In this document: one piece after another, positions 1 to 8,151 of the stretch | Numbering within the stretch: the first letter of the stretch is position 1 | Layout of the letters: every line of letters starts with the position of its first letter | Assembly: GCF_004364335.1 (NCBI RefSeq) | Contig: NZ_SOCR01000004.1 | Coordinates: 248,001-312,000, forward strand | DNA: 64,000 nt | Reading direction: 5' to 3' | Source: Pseudomonas graminis | Lineage (GTDB): Bacteria; Pseudomonadota; Gammaproteobacteria; Pseudomonadales; Pseudomonadaceae | The notes under the pieces: model-generated | The model's input: only the letters and a program-made list of their open reading frames with translations | Databases searched by the model: none | Told to the model about the DNA's origin: nothing | Position numbers and translations under genes: made by a program

Positions 1-317
1 ACCCGGTGTTCCGCGCCGACGCCAATAACATCAGTAACCTGCTCACCCGCAATCAGACCCTTGACCGCGAATGGCTGGCACTGCAAGGCCCATGGTACTC
101 CCGCGCCTGGCGTGTGCTGACCGCCGCCGACACCGACATCCGCAACGAAACCTGGAATGGCTACACCTGGCAGGTGCTGTTGTCGCCGGAAGTCATCGGC
201 TGGGGCCTGCTGTGCGCGCTGCTGTTCTCGCTGGTCATCGAAAGTGTTGTGGTGTTCATTGATTGGGTGTTTGTGGGTCGGCACCACGTGCGGCCGGTGG
301 GTCGCGACTGGCGCTAA
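1..317 (+). CDS. C-terminal part of a membrane protein, cut by the window edge
   Basis: The open frame runs in from the left edge and stops with TAA at 315-317. About 104 residues are visible. The first in-frame start-like codon (GTG at 6) has no ribosome binding site in view and the frame stays open upstream of it, so this is treated as the tail of a longer protein. One strongly hydrophobic segment (roughly residues 60-88 of the visible part, around GWGLLCALLFSLVIE) looks like a membrane helix and is followed by a short basic tail. I do not recognise the family. It is followed by about 310 bases without a gene before pxpA, so it is probably a separate unit. Confidence 0.6.
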   Translation, partial: PVFRADANNISNLLTRNQTLDREWLALQGPWYSRAWRVLTAADTDIRNETWNGYTWQVLLSPEVIGWGLLCALLFSLVIESVVVFIDWVFVGRHHVRPVGRDWR

Positions 318-362
318 GGCGGATTGCCCGGCTTAGCTTGCCTGGATGGTGACGCTGCCGAC

Positions 363-428
363 GCCTTCCCGGCTAAAGCCGGTCCTACTGAGCGCAATAT
401 TCCGTAGGTCCGGCTTCAGCCGGGAAGG
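363..428. repeat. REP inverted pair, CCGGCTTCAGCCGGG type
   Basis: Two head-to-head copies of a palindromic element: CTTCCCGGCTAAAGCCGGTC (from 364) and its near reverse complement ending CAGCCGGGAAG at 427. It is the same family as the pair near 24.5 kb. It lies in the 318-627 gap between the membrane protein gene and pxpA. The rest of that gap shows no convincing gene. Confidence 0.75.
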
Positions 429-627
429 GGTCATCTCACTCAGCAAAGATCCCCCGCACCGTTCACTTTTTCTTATCCTCCCCCCGCGCTTTAATTAGTT
501 GGACGCTTCGGCCATTTCCGCCGAAGAATGCCCCCAACGCATAGCCCCGTGTCCCGCGCTGCCAACCTGACAACCCCGCGCGTACACTCGAGCTTCTCCC
601 CGTTTCGTTCGCACAGGAGTCACGCCT

Positions 628-1392
628 TTGAGCCGCCTGTTATTGAATTGTGATATCGGCGAAAGCTACGGCGCCTGGACCATGGGTCTGGACGCCGAGG
701 TCATGCCCTACATCGATTGCGCCAACATCGCCTGCGGTTTCCACGCCGGTGATCCGAGCGTCATGCGCAAGACCGTCGCGCTGGCCCTGGCCAACAACGT
801 CACCATTGGCGCGCACCCGGCTTATCAGGATCTGGTCGGTTTCGGCCGCCGCTCGATGGCCTGTTCACCGCAAGAAATCCAAGACCTGCTGCATTACCAG
901 ATCGGCGCGCTCGACGGCGTTTGCCGCGCCCAGGGCAGCCACGTCAGCTACGTTAAACCCCACGGCGCGATGTACAACGACATGATGGCCAACCCGACGC
1001 AGCTGCGCGCCGTCATCGAAGCCATCGCCCGTTACAACCCGCAACTGCCGCTGATGCTGCTGGCCATGCGCGACAACGCGGCAGCGCAGGCCATTGCCGA
1101 TGAGTTCGGCGTCACGCTGTGGTTCGAGGCCTTTGCCGATCGCGCCTACGACAGCGTGGGGCGTCTGGTCTCTCGCAACCTGCCGGGCGCGGTGCATCAC
1201 GATGCCGAAGTCATCATTGCCCAAGCCATGACCTTGTCCCGAGGCGAAGCCTTGATCGCCAGCGATGGCAGCGAGCTGCGACTGCACCCCCACACCTTGT
1301 GCGTGCATGGCGACAACGCCAGCTCCATCGACGCCGTCCAGCGGATTCGTCAGGCGTTGAACAGTGCTGATGCCGGACCGTCCGCCCTGTGA
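628..1392 (+). CDS. pxpA: 5-oxoprolinase subunit A, LamB/YcsF family
   Basis: PxpA is one of three subunits of the prokaryotic ATP-dependent 5-oxoprolinase, which opens 5-oxoproline (pyroglutamate) to glutamate in the cytoplasm. The 254-residue length and the family signatures fit: NCDIGES at residues 7-13, GFHAGDP at 37-43, and a GAHPAY segment near residue 61. The start is TTG at 628, chosen because AGGAG lies about ten bases upstream and the product begins just before the conserved NCD motif. The stop overlaps the GTG of pxpB, so the three pxp genes look translationally coupled. Function is known for the family; membership is clear from sequence. Confidence 0.93.
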   Translation: MSRLLLNCDIGESYGAWTMGLDAEVMPYIDCANIACGFHAGDPSVMRKTVALALANNVTIGAHPAYQDLVGFGRRSMACSPQEIQDLLHYQIGALDGVCRAQGSHVSYVKPHGAMYNDMMANPTQLRAVIEAIARYNPQLPLMLLAMRDNAAAQAIADEFGVTLWFEAFADRAYDSVGRLVSRNLPGAVHHDAEVIIAQAMTLSRGEALIASDGSELRLHPHTLCVHGDNASSIDAVQRIRQALNSADAGPSAL

Positions 1393-2093
1393 ACCTGCGC
1401 ATCGAAGTCGTCGCCATCGATTGCCTGATGGTCCGCCTGTTCGACGTCATCGACGAGGCCAACATGCCGTGGATGCTCGCCGCGACGTTGCGGCTGCGCG
1501 AGGGTTTCGCCGCGCAGTTGATTGATCTGGTGCCGTCCTACACCACACTGATGGTGCATTACGATCTCTTGGCGCTGAGTCCGACACAGGCTCGGGCAAT
1601 CATTACCGATGCGCTGACCGACCTTGCACCCGATGCCGCCCAAAGCGGTCGGCAGCATGTGTTGCCGGTCTGGTACGACCTCAGCGTCGGGCCCGAGTTA
1701 AGCCTGCTATCCAAGCGCAGCGGGTTGTCGGTCGAGGAGGTGATTCGCCGCCACAGCCAGCGCGAGTATCAAGTCTTCGCGCTGGGCTTCGCGCCGGGGT
1801 TCGCGTTCATGGGGCTGGTGGAAGAAGTCCTCGCCGCGCCGCGCATCAAGACACCCCGCAAGCGCGTGGCGGCGGGAAGCGTCGGCATCGCTGAACGGCA
1901 AACGGCGGCCTACCCACTGGAGTCGCCCGGCGGCTGGAACATACTCGGGCGCACGCCGGCCAAACTCTTTGATCGCGGAATCGACGGCTACAGCCTGATG
2001 CAGCCCGGCGATACGGTGCGTTTTGCCGCCGTTGATCACGCCGAGTTCATGGGTCTGGGCGGCGACGACACGCCGCTGGAGGGCCTGGCATGA
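1389..2093 (+). CDS. pxpB: 5-oxoprolinase subunit B, KipI family
   Basis: This 234-residue protein is the KipI-type subunit that pairs with PxpC in 5-oxoprolinase. The family core is visible in the second half: [10 protein letters not shown], then [14 protein letters not shown], and a [16 protein letters not shown] stretch. Start GTG at 1389 overlaps the pxpA stop in a GTGA arrangement, and the stop overlaps the ATG of pxpC in an ATGA arrangement. The tight ABC order is the usual pxpABC operon. In Bacillus the homologue KipI also inhibits the kinase KinA; that role is not implied here. Confidence 0.92.
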   Translation: MNLRIEVVAIDCLMVRLFDVIDEANMPWMLAATLRLREGFAAQLIDLVPSYTTLMVHYDLLALSPTQARAIITDALTDLAPDAAQSGRQHVLPVWYDLSVGPELSLLSKRSGLSVEEVIRRHSQREYQVFALGFAPGFAFMGLVEEVLAAPRIKTPRKRVAAGSVGIAERQTAAYPLESPGGWNILGRTPAKLFDRGIDGYSLMQPGDTVRFAAVDHAEFMGLGGDDTPLEGLA

Positions 2094-3004
2094 GCGCGTT
2101 GACCGTAAAAAGCAGCACGCCGCTGTGCCTGTTGCAGGACGCAGGCCGTTTTGGCGTAAGACACCTCGGCGTTACCCAAGGCGGGGCGCTGGATTGGGTG
2201 TCGATGTCGTGGGCCAACAAGCTGCTGAATAACGCGCTGGACGCCGCTGTTGTCGAAGTGACCCTGGGGGGCCTGACGCTGCTGGCCGAGTCCGACTGCT
2301 GCCTGGCCCTGGCCGGCGCGGATCTGGGCGCGATGCTCGACGATCGCCCGATGGCGCCTTGGCGCAGCTTCTTCGTGCGCAAAGGCCAGCAGCTACGTTT
2401 TACCCGGCCTATCACCGGTGCTCGGGCCTATCTCGCTGCGCCCGGCGGATTTGCGGCGCTCGATGTGCTCGGCAGCTGCGCCACCGTCACGCGCGAAGGG
2501 CTTGGCGGGCTCGCAGGAAGCGGCAAAGCGCTGGCTGAGGGCGATCAGCTGTCTTATTCAGGTGCGTCATTTGAGCTTCACGCGCTTCCCGATCACCTCA
2601 TCCCCGACTTTTCCGATCAGCGTTCGGTGGACGTGGTGCTGGGCGCGCAGATCGGGCAGTTCAGCGGCTTGAGCCTGTTCGATGCGTTCAACAGCGAGTG
2701 GACCCTCGACAGCCGCGCCGACCGCATGGGCATGCGCCTGCTGGGGCCGGAGCTGGTTTACCAGGGCAAACCGATGATCTCCGAAGGCATCCCGCTCGGC
2801 GCGATTCAGGTCCCGCCCGACGGCCAGCCGATCGTGCTGCTCAACGACCGGCAGACCATCGGTGGCTATCCGAGACTGGGCGCGCTGACGCCAATGTCAC
2901 TGGCACGCCTGGCGCAGAAACTGCCGGGGAGTGTGGTGCGGATGAAAGCCGTGGTACAGGACGTGGCGCATCGGGAGCAGGTGGAATATACGAGGCGGTT
3001 TTGA
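2090..3004 (+). CDS. pxpC: 5-oxoprolinase subunit C, KipA / biotin-dependent carboxyltransferase-like
   Basis: The third subunit of 5-oxoprolinase, 304 residues. The N-terminal family signature QDAGRFGVRHLGVTQGGALD is followed by a WANKLLNN segment, and the C-terminal half holds the ILLNDRQTIGGYPRLG-like stretch typical of KipA/urea-amidolyase-related proteins. Its ATG overlaps the pxpB stop (ATGA). It is the last gene of the operon; about 120 non-coding bases follow. No dedicated transport gene or regulator sits beside the operon in this window. Confidence 0.92.
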   Translation: MSALTVKSSTPLCLLQDAGRFGVRHLGVTQGGALDWVSMSWANKLLNNALDAAVVEVTLGGLTLLAESDCCLALAGADLGAMLDDRPMAPWRSFFVRKGQQLRFTRPITGARAYLAAPGGFAALDVLGSCATVTREGLGGLAGSGKALAEGDQLSYSGASFELHALPDHLIPDFSDQRSVDVVLGAQIGQFSGLSLFDAFNSEWTLDSRADRMGMRLLGPELVYQGKPMISEGIPLGAIQVPPDGQPIVLLNDRQTIGGYPRLGALTPMSLARLAQKLPGSVVRMKAVVQDVAHREQVEYTRRF

Positions 3005-3124
3005 AGTTAATCCTGTGTGGTCTGTTTCGTACAGGCTCATCGGAATCGTCATTCAGTATTGTCAGGTCAGTCATTTTTTATGCTGGCCGTTACATACCTC
3101 ATACCCCCGCTATGAGGAGCGACA

Positions 3125-3700
3125 ATGAACCTTGATCTAATCGTCGACCAGAACCATTCCTACCGACAAGCAGTAGCGATCGCGTACGAGAAGGCTAGCA
3201 GAAAAGGTAACGTTGATGCGGCTACGGCACAGGAGTGCGAGATGGTCCTAAGTGAGCCTGAACCTGATTATGTCTATCACGAGGCCATGCTGGATCATGA
3301 TCTCCAGTCTTACGAGGATGGGTCTGTAACCTTCCGCACATTGAGTCCGCGCGACTTCTACGAGCGGGTAAAGTTGAATGCACGGATAAGCGCTGCGGAA
3401 AGTCTCGCGGATCAAATGGATAATATATGGCAGGACGTGAAAGCTACAGTGGTCGGCGTTGAAACAGAGTTGTTGAACCAATTGAAATTCTCAGTAGATG
3501 AGAAAGGTACGATTAAGCCGTTAATGGCCTCAGGTTCACTGGGTGTGAACGATGAGAAGAAACTTTTTGATCTGTTGAATAATCATTCGGGATTCAAGAA
3601 TTCCGCAAAAGGGTATGTGTGGGTCCTCGCGGGAGTCGTGGGTCAGACGATAGAAGGATTATCAGCTAGATACGCACGGCATTTCGCCAGTTCCAAGTGA
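3125..3700 (+). CDS. Hypothetical 191-residue cytoplasmic protein
   Basis: The gene starts at ATG 3125 behind a good ribosome binding site (TGAGGAG, six bases before the start). The product is soluble, acidic and mostly helical in appearance, with no signal peptide or membrane segment, and ends in a hydrophobic GYVWVLAGVVGQTIEGL stretch. I do not recognise a family. Codon use looks less GC-rich than that of the pxp genes upstream, and the convergent neighbour shares this look, so the pair may be acquired. The N-terminal half carries several EP and YE pairs but no clear catalytic motif. An intrinsic terminator follows directly. Confidence 0.75.
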   Translation: MNLDLIVDQNHSYRQAVAIAYEKASRKGNVDAATAQECEMVLSEPEPDYVYHEAMLDHDLQSYEDGSVTFRTLSPRDFYERVKLNARISAAESLADQMDNIWQDVKATVVGVETELLNQLKFSVDEKGTIKPLMASGSLGVNDEKKLFDLLNNHSGFKNSAKGYVWVLAGVVGQTIEGLSARYARHFASSK

Positions 3701-3706
3701 GGAAGC

Positions 3707-3739
3707 GGCTAACCGCGTTGGTCTTGCGGTTAGCCTTTT
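3707..3739 (+). terminator. Intrinsic terminator after the 191-residue protein gene
   Basis: Perfect 10-bp stem GGCTAACCGC (3707-3716) / GCGGTTAGCC (3726-3735) with a nine-base loop and a TTTT run. It lies between convergent genes and may serve only the plus strand. Confidence 0.85.
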
Positions 3740-3744
3740 GTTCA

Positions 3745-4650
3745 TTAGCTGACGATATTTATACCGCAGATTTGAGTAATTGAAACCGGACTGATGCCAG
3801 TTTCAGGGTTACTCCTGACGGAGACGTGCCAGTGCCCCGAGTTGTAGTTGACCCTCCATTTGTAGCGATCGGCTCCTACAAATGGAGGGGTCGCATGACG
3901 GCCGATGCAGGGTGGCATGTCTATGTACTCCACAATCCTATCCGCAGTTGAAACGCGCTGCGATATCAAGGTGCTTGAGGGGTCCAGATCGTCTTTGTTG
4001 ATTACAAAGTCGACTGTCGCCCCGTCTAAGTAGTGATCAGTGGAGTCCCGAATGCTCGTTGACCACATGATTCTACTTCTGAAAGTTTTTGTCCAAAAAT
4101 AGGTTCCAGTGTCACGGGCTTCGGTCTCGATTCTTATGTTATGCGCATAGGGAGCCGATCCGAAGTCGACGTTAAAATAGTTATCCGTCTGTAGGGGGAC
4201 GTTCTTGGGATGTGAAATTCGGATAAGAACCTTTTGACCCTCGCTCAGAGACGGTGTGATGAACGCGTCGTAAGTTGGCATCGACTGCCATTCCCCGGTG
4301 AGGTTGTACTCAATGTTCCAGTAAGGCCTTTGAGGTCCTCGCTGGACGTCGTTAATCATTACCTTTTGTCCGCGCAGTGCGGTGAAGCTGTAGTATTTTA
4401 CGTCGCTTTTATTAGCCAATTTGCCGATGAGATTATTTATCTTGTCGGGCAATTCAGTGATTTCAGTATCAATGACGTCAGCAGATTTGGTGCTGGATTC
4501 TTGAGGTGTATTGATGTTGTTGGTAGGCGCTTCTTTGTTGTTTTCCGGGTCGCACGCCGCAATCGCCAGAGTGGTTGTGCCATATAACCCTGCGAGCAGT
4601 ACTAAGGTGGATGTCGCCAATATTGCTCTTTTATAAGTGTGACTGTTCAT
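3745..4650 (-). CDS. Secreted protein of unknown function
   Basis: The preferred start is the second of two adjacent ATG codons (4650), because AAAGGA lies six bases upstream; this gives 301 residues. The N-terminus is a classical signal peptide: a lysine/arginine start, the hydrophobic run ILATSTLVLLAGLYG, then small residues before ACD, with cleavage likely near residue 30. The mature protein has a low-complexity Asn/Thr/Ser linker, then a beta-rich domain in which VKYYSFTALRGQKVMI resembles pre-peptidase C-terminal or CBM-like jelly rolls, and a C-terminal part with two cysteines (PPCIG, QICGI) and NSGHWHVSV. I cannot assign a function; a secreted toxin or matrix protein is possible. Confidence 0.75.
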   Translation of the reverse strand: MNSHTYKRAILATSTLVLLAGLYGTTTLAIAACDPENNKEAPTNNINTPQESSTKSADVIDTEITELPDKINNLIGKLANKSDVKYYSFTALRGQKVMINDVQRGPQRPYWNIEYNLTGEWQSMPTYDAFITPSLSEGQKVLIRISHPKNVPLQTDNYFNVDFGSAPYAHNIRIETEARDTGTYFWTKTFRSRIMWSTSIRDSTDHYLDGATVDFVINKDDLDPSSTLISQRVSTADRIVEYIDMPPCIGRHATPPFVGADRYKWRVNYNSGHWHVSVRSNPETGISPVSITQICGINIVS

Positions 4651-4995
4651 CATATGTCCTTTTTGTAATATGAATTTTGCGCAGCCGCGAGGGCCGGAGC
4701 TTCGCTCCGTTATCCGACTGGTAATTTTTTTTTCGAGCAGTCTTTGAACTGTCGGAATGACGTAATCAGCGGTCAAGCCTGCCGGTCAACAACGAAGTTG
4801 TAAGCAAAAGTAAGGACCATGGGATTGATTGTGTTTGCGGGAAGTATGGTCGGACCTGGAGTGCGGGCGCTTACAACGCGCCGGAAGTGCCTAGCTTCAT
4901 GAGGGCCGACTTACTCCGTAGAGGTAACCCCGACGATGAATCGTCTGCCCTCGACTGCTACGCTTCAGAACTGATGGATCAGGTCAGCCCTAGCA
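4651..4995. other. Intergenic stretch, no gene seen
   Basis: About 345 bases between the secreted protein gene and the VWA protein gene. A small GGAGC-TTC-GCTCC hairpin lies near 4695-4709, just upstream of the secreted protein gene, followed by an AT-rich stretch suited to a promoter. No RNA gene or convincing reading frame is visible. Confidence 0.5.
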
Positions 4996-6174
4996 TCACT
5001 TCGCCAGATACCGGATCCCTTCCTCCAGCCCGCGCAAGGTCAGCGGGTACATCTGGTCTTCGATCAAGTCGCGCACGATGTTGGTGGAGGTGGTGTAGGC
5101 CCAGGCGTCTTTGGGGTAAGGATTGATCCAGATGATCTTCTTGAACTTGGCCATGAAACGCTGCATCCAGACGTAGCCCGCTTCTTCGTTCCAGTGTTCG
5201 ACACTGCCGCCCGGTTGGGTGATTTCGTAGGGGGCCATGGAGGCGTCGCCGATGAAGATCACTTTGTAATCCGCGCCGTATTTATGCAGCAGGTCCTGGG
5301 TGGCGGTGCGCTCGGACGTGCGTCGCTGGTTGTTCTTCCACACTGACTCGTAAACGAAGTTATGGAAGTAGAAATACTCCATGTGCTTGAACTCGGTCTT
5401 GCAGGCCGAAAAGAGTTCTTCGCAGATCTTCACGTGGGCATCCATCGAGCCGCCGATGTCGAACAGCAGCAACAGCTTGATGGTGTTGCGGCGTTCGGGG
5501 CGCATCTGGATGTTCAGCAGGCCGGCGTCGCGAGCCGTGTGGTCGATCGTACCGTCGATGTCCAGCTCGTCCGCCGCACCCTGACGCGCGAACTTGCGCA
5601 GCCGCCGCAGCGCCACTTTGATGTTGCGCGTGCCCAGTTCAACCCCATCGTCGAGGTTCTTGTATTCGCGCTGATCCCAGACCTTTGCGGCCTTGCCCTG
5701 ACGCTGGCCGGCGTCGCCCACCCGAATCCCCTCTGGGTTGTAACCGCCTGAGCCGAACGGGCTGGTGCCGCCGGTGCCGATCCATTTGTTGCCGCCGGCG
5801 TGACGCTCCTTTTGCTCTTCCAGACGCTTCTTGAATTCTTCGATCAATTTGTCCAGGCCACCCAGGGACTGGATCTGCGCCCGTTCCTCGGCCGTCAGCG
5901 AACGCTCGAACTCCTTGCGCAGCCAGTCCTCGGGGATCAGCGCCTGCAGGTGATCGTCAAGCTTTTCCAGGCCATTGAAGTAGGCGCCGAACGCCCGGTC
6001 GAACTTGTCGAAATGGCGCTCGTCCTTCACCAGAATCGTGCGCGACAGGTAATAGAACTCGTCCATGTCAGCGAACGTGACGCGCTGCTTGAGCGCGTTA
6101 ATGAGGTCGAGCAGTTCACGCAACGAAACCGGCACTTTGGCGGCGCGCATTTCATTGAACAGGTTGAGCAACAT
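4996..6174 (-). CDS. VWA domain protein, CoxE-like
   Basis: A 392-residue cytoplasmic protein with a C-terminal von Willebrand factor A domain. The metal-site motif reads DIGGSMD at residues 239-245, a variant of the usual DxSxS with glycine at the second small position. The N-terminal two thirds are charged and helical. Directly upstream on the same strand (45-base gap) is a MoxR AAA+ ATPase. MoxR-VWA pairs are known as chaperone-like modules that help mature or insert cofactors into partner enzymes; the partner here is not evident. The start at 6174 is the only reasonable one (MLLNLFNEMR). Confidence 0.88.
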   Translation of the reverse strand: MLLNLFNEMRAAKVPVSLRELLDLINALKQRVTFADMDEFYYLSRTILVKDERHFDKFDRAFGAYFNGLEKLDDHLQALIPEDWLRKEFERSLTAEERAQIQSLGGLDKLIEEFKKRLEEQKERHAGGNKWIGTGGTSPFGSGGYNPEGIRVGDAGQRQGKAAKVWDQREYKNLDDGVELGTRNIKVALRRLRKFARQGAADELDIDGTIDHTARDAGLLNIQMRPERRNTIKLLLLFDIGGSMDAHVKICEELFSACKTEFKHMEYFYFHNFVYESVWKNNQRRTSERTATQDLLHKYGADYKVIFIGDASMAPYEITQPGGSVEHWNEEAGYVWMQRFMAKFKKIIWINPYPKDAWAYTTSTNIVRDLIEDQMYPLTLRGLEEGIRYLAK

Positions 6175-6219
6175 AGTCGGCGTCCCGCCCTTGATCTAAA
6201 TAAGCTTGACCAAAAAGGC

Positions 6220-7065
6220 TCAGCGATTGCCGCGACGGCTCATGAACGCCAGGCGCTCTAGCAGATGCACGTCCTGCTCGTTCTTGACCAGCGCACCGGC
6301 CAGCGGCGGAATGGCCTTGGTGGGGTCGCGCTCGCGCAGCACGGCTTCGCCGATGTTGTCGGCCATCAGCAGTTTGAGCCAGTCCACCAGTTCGGAGGTC
6401 GAGGGTTTTTTCTTCAGGCCCGGGACTTTACGCACGTCGAAGAACACGTCCAGCGCTTCGCTGACCAGGTCCTTCTTGATGTTCGGGTAATGCACGTCGA
6501 CGATCTTTTGCAGGGTGCTGCGATCGGGAAAGGCGATGTAGTGGAAGAAGCAGCGGCGCAGGAAGGCGTCCGGCAGTTCTTTTTCATTGTTGGACGTAAT
6601 GATGATGATCGGGCGCTTTTTGGCCTTGATCGTCTCGTCGATCTCGTAAACGTAGAACTCCATTTTGTCGAGTTCTTGCAGCAGGTCGTTGGGGAATTCG
6701 ATGTCCGCCTTGTCAATCTCGTCGATCAACAGGATGACCCGTTCTTCGGATTCAAAGGCTTCCCAGAGCTTGCCCTTCTTCAGGTAGTTACGCACGTCGT
6801 GGACTTTGTCGACGCCCAGTTGCGAGTCACGCAGGCGGCTGACCGCGTCGTACTCATAGAGGCCCTGATGCGCCTTGGTGGTGGACTTGATGTGCCAGGT
6901 GATCAACCGCGCGCCGAAGGACTCGGCCAGTTGCTCGGCGAGCATGGTCTTGCCGGTGCCGGGCTCGCCCTTGACCAGCAGCGGGCGCTCCAGGGTGATG
7001 GCGGCATTGACCGCAAGCTTCAGATCGTCGGTGGCGACGTAGGCGGGGGTGCCTTCGAATTTCAT
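6220..7065 (-). CDS. MoxR-family AAA+ ATPase
   Basis: A 281-residue AAA+ ATPase. Walker A is GEPGTGKT at residues 33-40, Walker B ILLIDEID near residues 111-118, and a sensor-1 type IITSNNEKELPDAFLRRC segment follows. The start is placed at ATG 7065 (MKFEGTP) because a GAGG sequence lies about nine bases upstream and family members begin just before the lid-proximal PAYVAT region; longer in-frame extensions are unlike the family. It forms a probable operon with the VWA protein gene downstream. MoxR ATPases remodel target proteins together with VWA partners. Confidence 0.9.
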   Translation of the reverse strand: MKFEGTPAYVATDDLKLAVNAAITLERPLLVKGEPGTGKTMLAEQLAESFGARLITWHIKSTTKAHQGLYEYDAVSRLRDSQLGVDKVHDVRNYLKKGKLWEAFESEERVILLIDEIDKADIEFPNDLLQELDKMEFYVYEIDETIKAKKRPIIIITSNNEKELPDAFLRRCFFHYIAFPDRSTLQKIVDVHYPNIKKDLVSEALDVFFDVRKVPGLKKKPSTSELVDWLKLLMADNIGEAVLRERDPTKAIPPLAGALVKNEQDVHLLERLAFMSRRGNR

Positions 7066-7240
7066 CGGGAAAATCCTCGAACAAGGCGAACAGACCCGTG
7101 GCCTGAACCGCGCAAGATAGGGCGCAAAGAATGCAGCGACTATACCGCGCACCCCGCGCGACTGTGAACGCAGACGCTTTATTCAGTATCTGAATGGGGC
7201 GTCACGGTCTGACCGGGCAGAAAATTGTAACTGCCGTTGA

Positions 7241-7263
7241 GGTATCGCCAAAATAGCGATACC
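7241..7263. promoter_or_regulatory. Perfect palindrome ahead of the DUF4160/DUF2442 pair
   Basis: GGTATCGC (7241-7248), a seven-base spacer, then GCGATACC (7256-7263). It ends nine bases before the likely start codon of the first gene. Its position over the expected promoter/leader and the HTH in the second gene suggest an operator for autoregulation. That role is inferred. Confidence 0.6.
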
Positions 7264-7272
7264 TTATTTTCC

Positions 7273-7503
7273 ATGTCGACCAAACACAGATTCAGGGACA
7301 AATACAGGATTCAACTGCGGGAAAAGGATCACCTGCCGCCCCACGTACACCTGACCGGTGGCGGGCTGGATGTGTTGATCTGTCTGCAGTTGGTTGAACC
7401 CATGCTCGGCCACGCCCCGGCCGCCGTACTCAGGGAGGCGCTTGAATGGGTAAGGGCCCACCAAACAGAATTGCTGGAGGAATGGAAACGATGGCATCCA
7501 TGA
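7273..7503 (+). CDS. DUF4160 domain protein, toxin-like partner
   Basis: A 76-residue protein if translation starts at ATG 7273; a TTG at 7237 would add 12 residues but would run through the palindrome. No strong ribosome binding site precedes 7273, so the message may be leaderless or nearly so. The DUF4160 core is visible: a short basic start, then DHLPPHVHL (the PPHxH signature) and a C-terminal ALEWVRAHQTELLEEW helix. DUF4160 and DUF2442 genes commonly occur as pairs with a toxin-antitoxin-like layout; biochemical function is not established. The end overlaps the next gene. Confidence 0.8.
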   Translation: MSTKHRFRDKYRIQLREKDHLPPHVHLTGGGLDVLICLQLVEPMLGHAPAAVLREALEWVRAHQTELLEEWKRWHP

Positions 7504-8048
7504 AACGTCCACGCCTCAAGACTGTAGAGGCGCTGGCTCATCAAAAATTGGCGCTGACATTCATCAACGACATGAAGTACGTCCTCGACATGAACAGCGA
7601 CATTGCTGCATTTCCGGGGCTGCAACCGCTCAAGGATCCGGACATTTTCAAGCAGGCGCAGATTGGCGACGACGGCTGGACCGTCGAGTGGGACGAGGCC
7701 GACATCCAGATTGGCGCCGATACCCTTTACCTGGACGCCAAGGCCCAGGCCGCCACTGATGAGAACACGCGGATATTCATCGGCTGGCGCGCGCGCACCG
7801 GCTTGCCGCTGGCCATGGCGGCCGAAGCGCTGGGCGTCAGCACGCGCAGCATCACCCGCTACACCAACGGCAGCGAGGCGGCACCGCGCACGTTGGCGCT
7901 GGCGTGTCTGGGATGGGATGCGTTGCAGAATCAGTCAGGCAATGGCGTGTTGCTGGCCGAGAAGCGTGCGGGCTATGGAGTTGATAAAGGGAGCGGCGTC
8001 AACAACACGAACGGCGTCGACAAGGGGGCAGGCGAAGATGGCGAGTGA
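7491..8048 (+). CDS. DUF2442 plus helix-turn-helix protein, antitoxin-like
   Basis: The start ATG at 7491 lies ten bases after GGAGG and overlaps the DUF4160 gene by 13 bases; an ATG at 7500 is a second choice. The product (185 residues) begins with a DUF2442 domain (about residues 15-85: LALTFINDM, LKDPDIFKQAQI, GADTLYLDA) and continues with an XRE-like helix-turn-helix (MAAEALGVSTRSITRYTNG, near residues 110-130). A Gly/Asn-rich tail of about 35 residues ends the protein. DNA binding plus gene order support an antitoxin-like autorepressor acting at the upstream palindrome; this is inference. Confidence 0.8.
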   Translation: MASMKRPRLKTVEALAHQKLALTFINDMKYVLDMNSDIAAFPGLQPLKDPDIFKQAQIGDDGWTVEWDEADIQIGADTLYLDAKAQAATDENTRIFIGWRARTGLPLAMAAEALGVSTRSITRYTNGSEAAPRTLALACLGWDALQNQSGNGVLLAEKRAGYGVDKGSGVNNTNGVDKGAGEDGE

Positions 8049-8151
8049 GCTGACTCACGAGAGAGGCGTGTCAGCGATCAAGGTCATCGCTGACTAAACG
8101 CTTCGCGAGCGAGCTCACTCCTACAGGGATGCGCCAGTCAAAACGCTGCGT

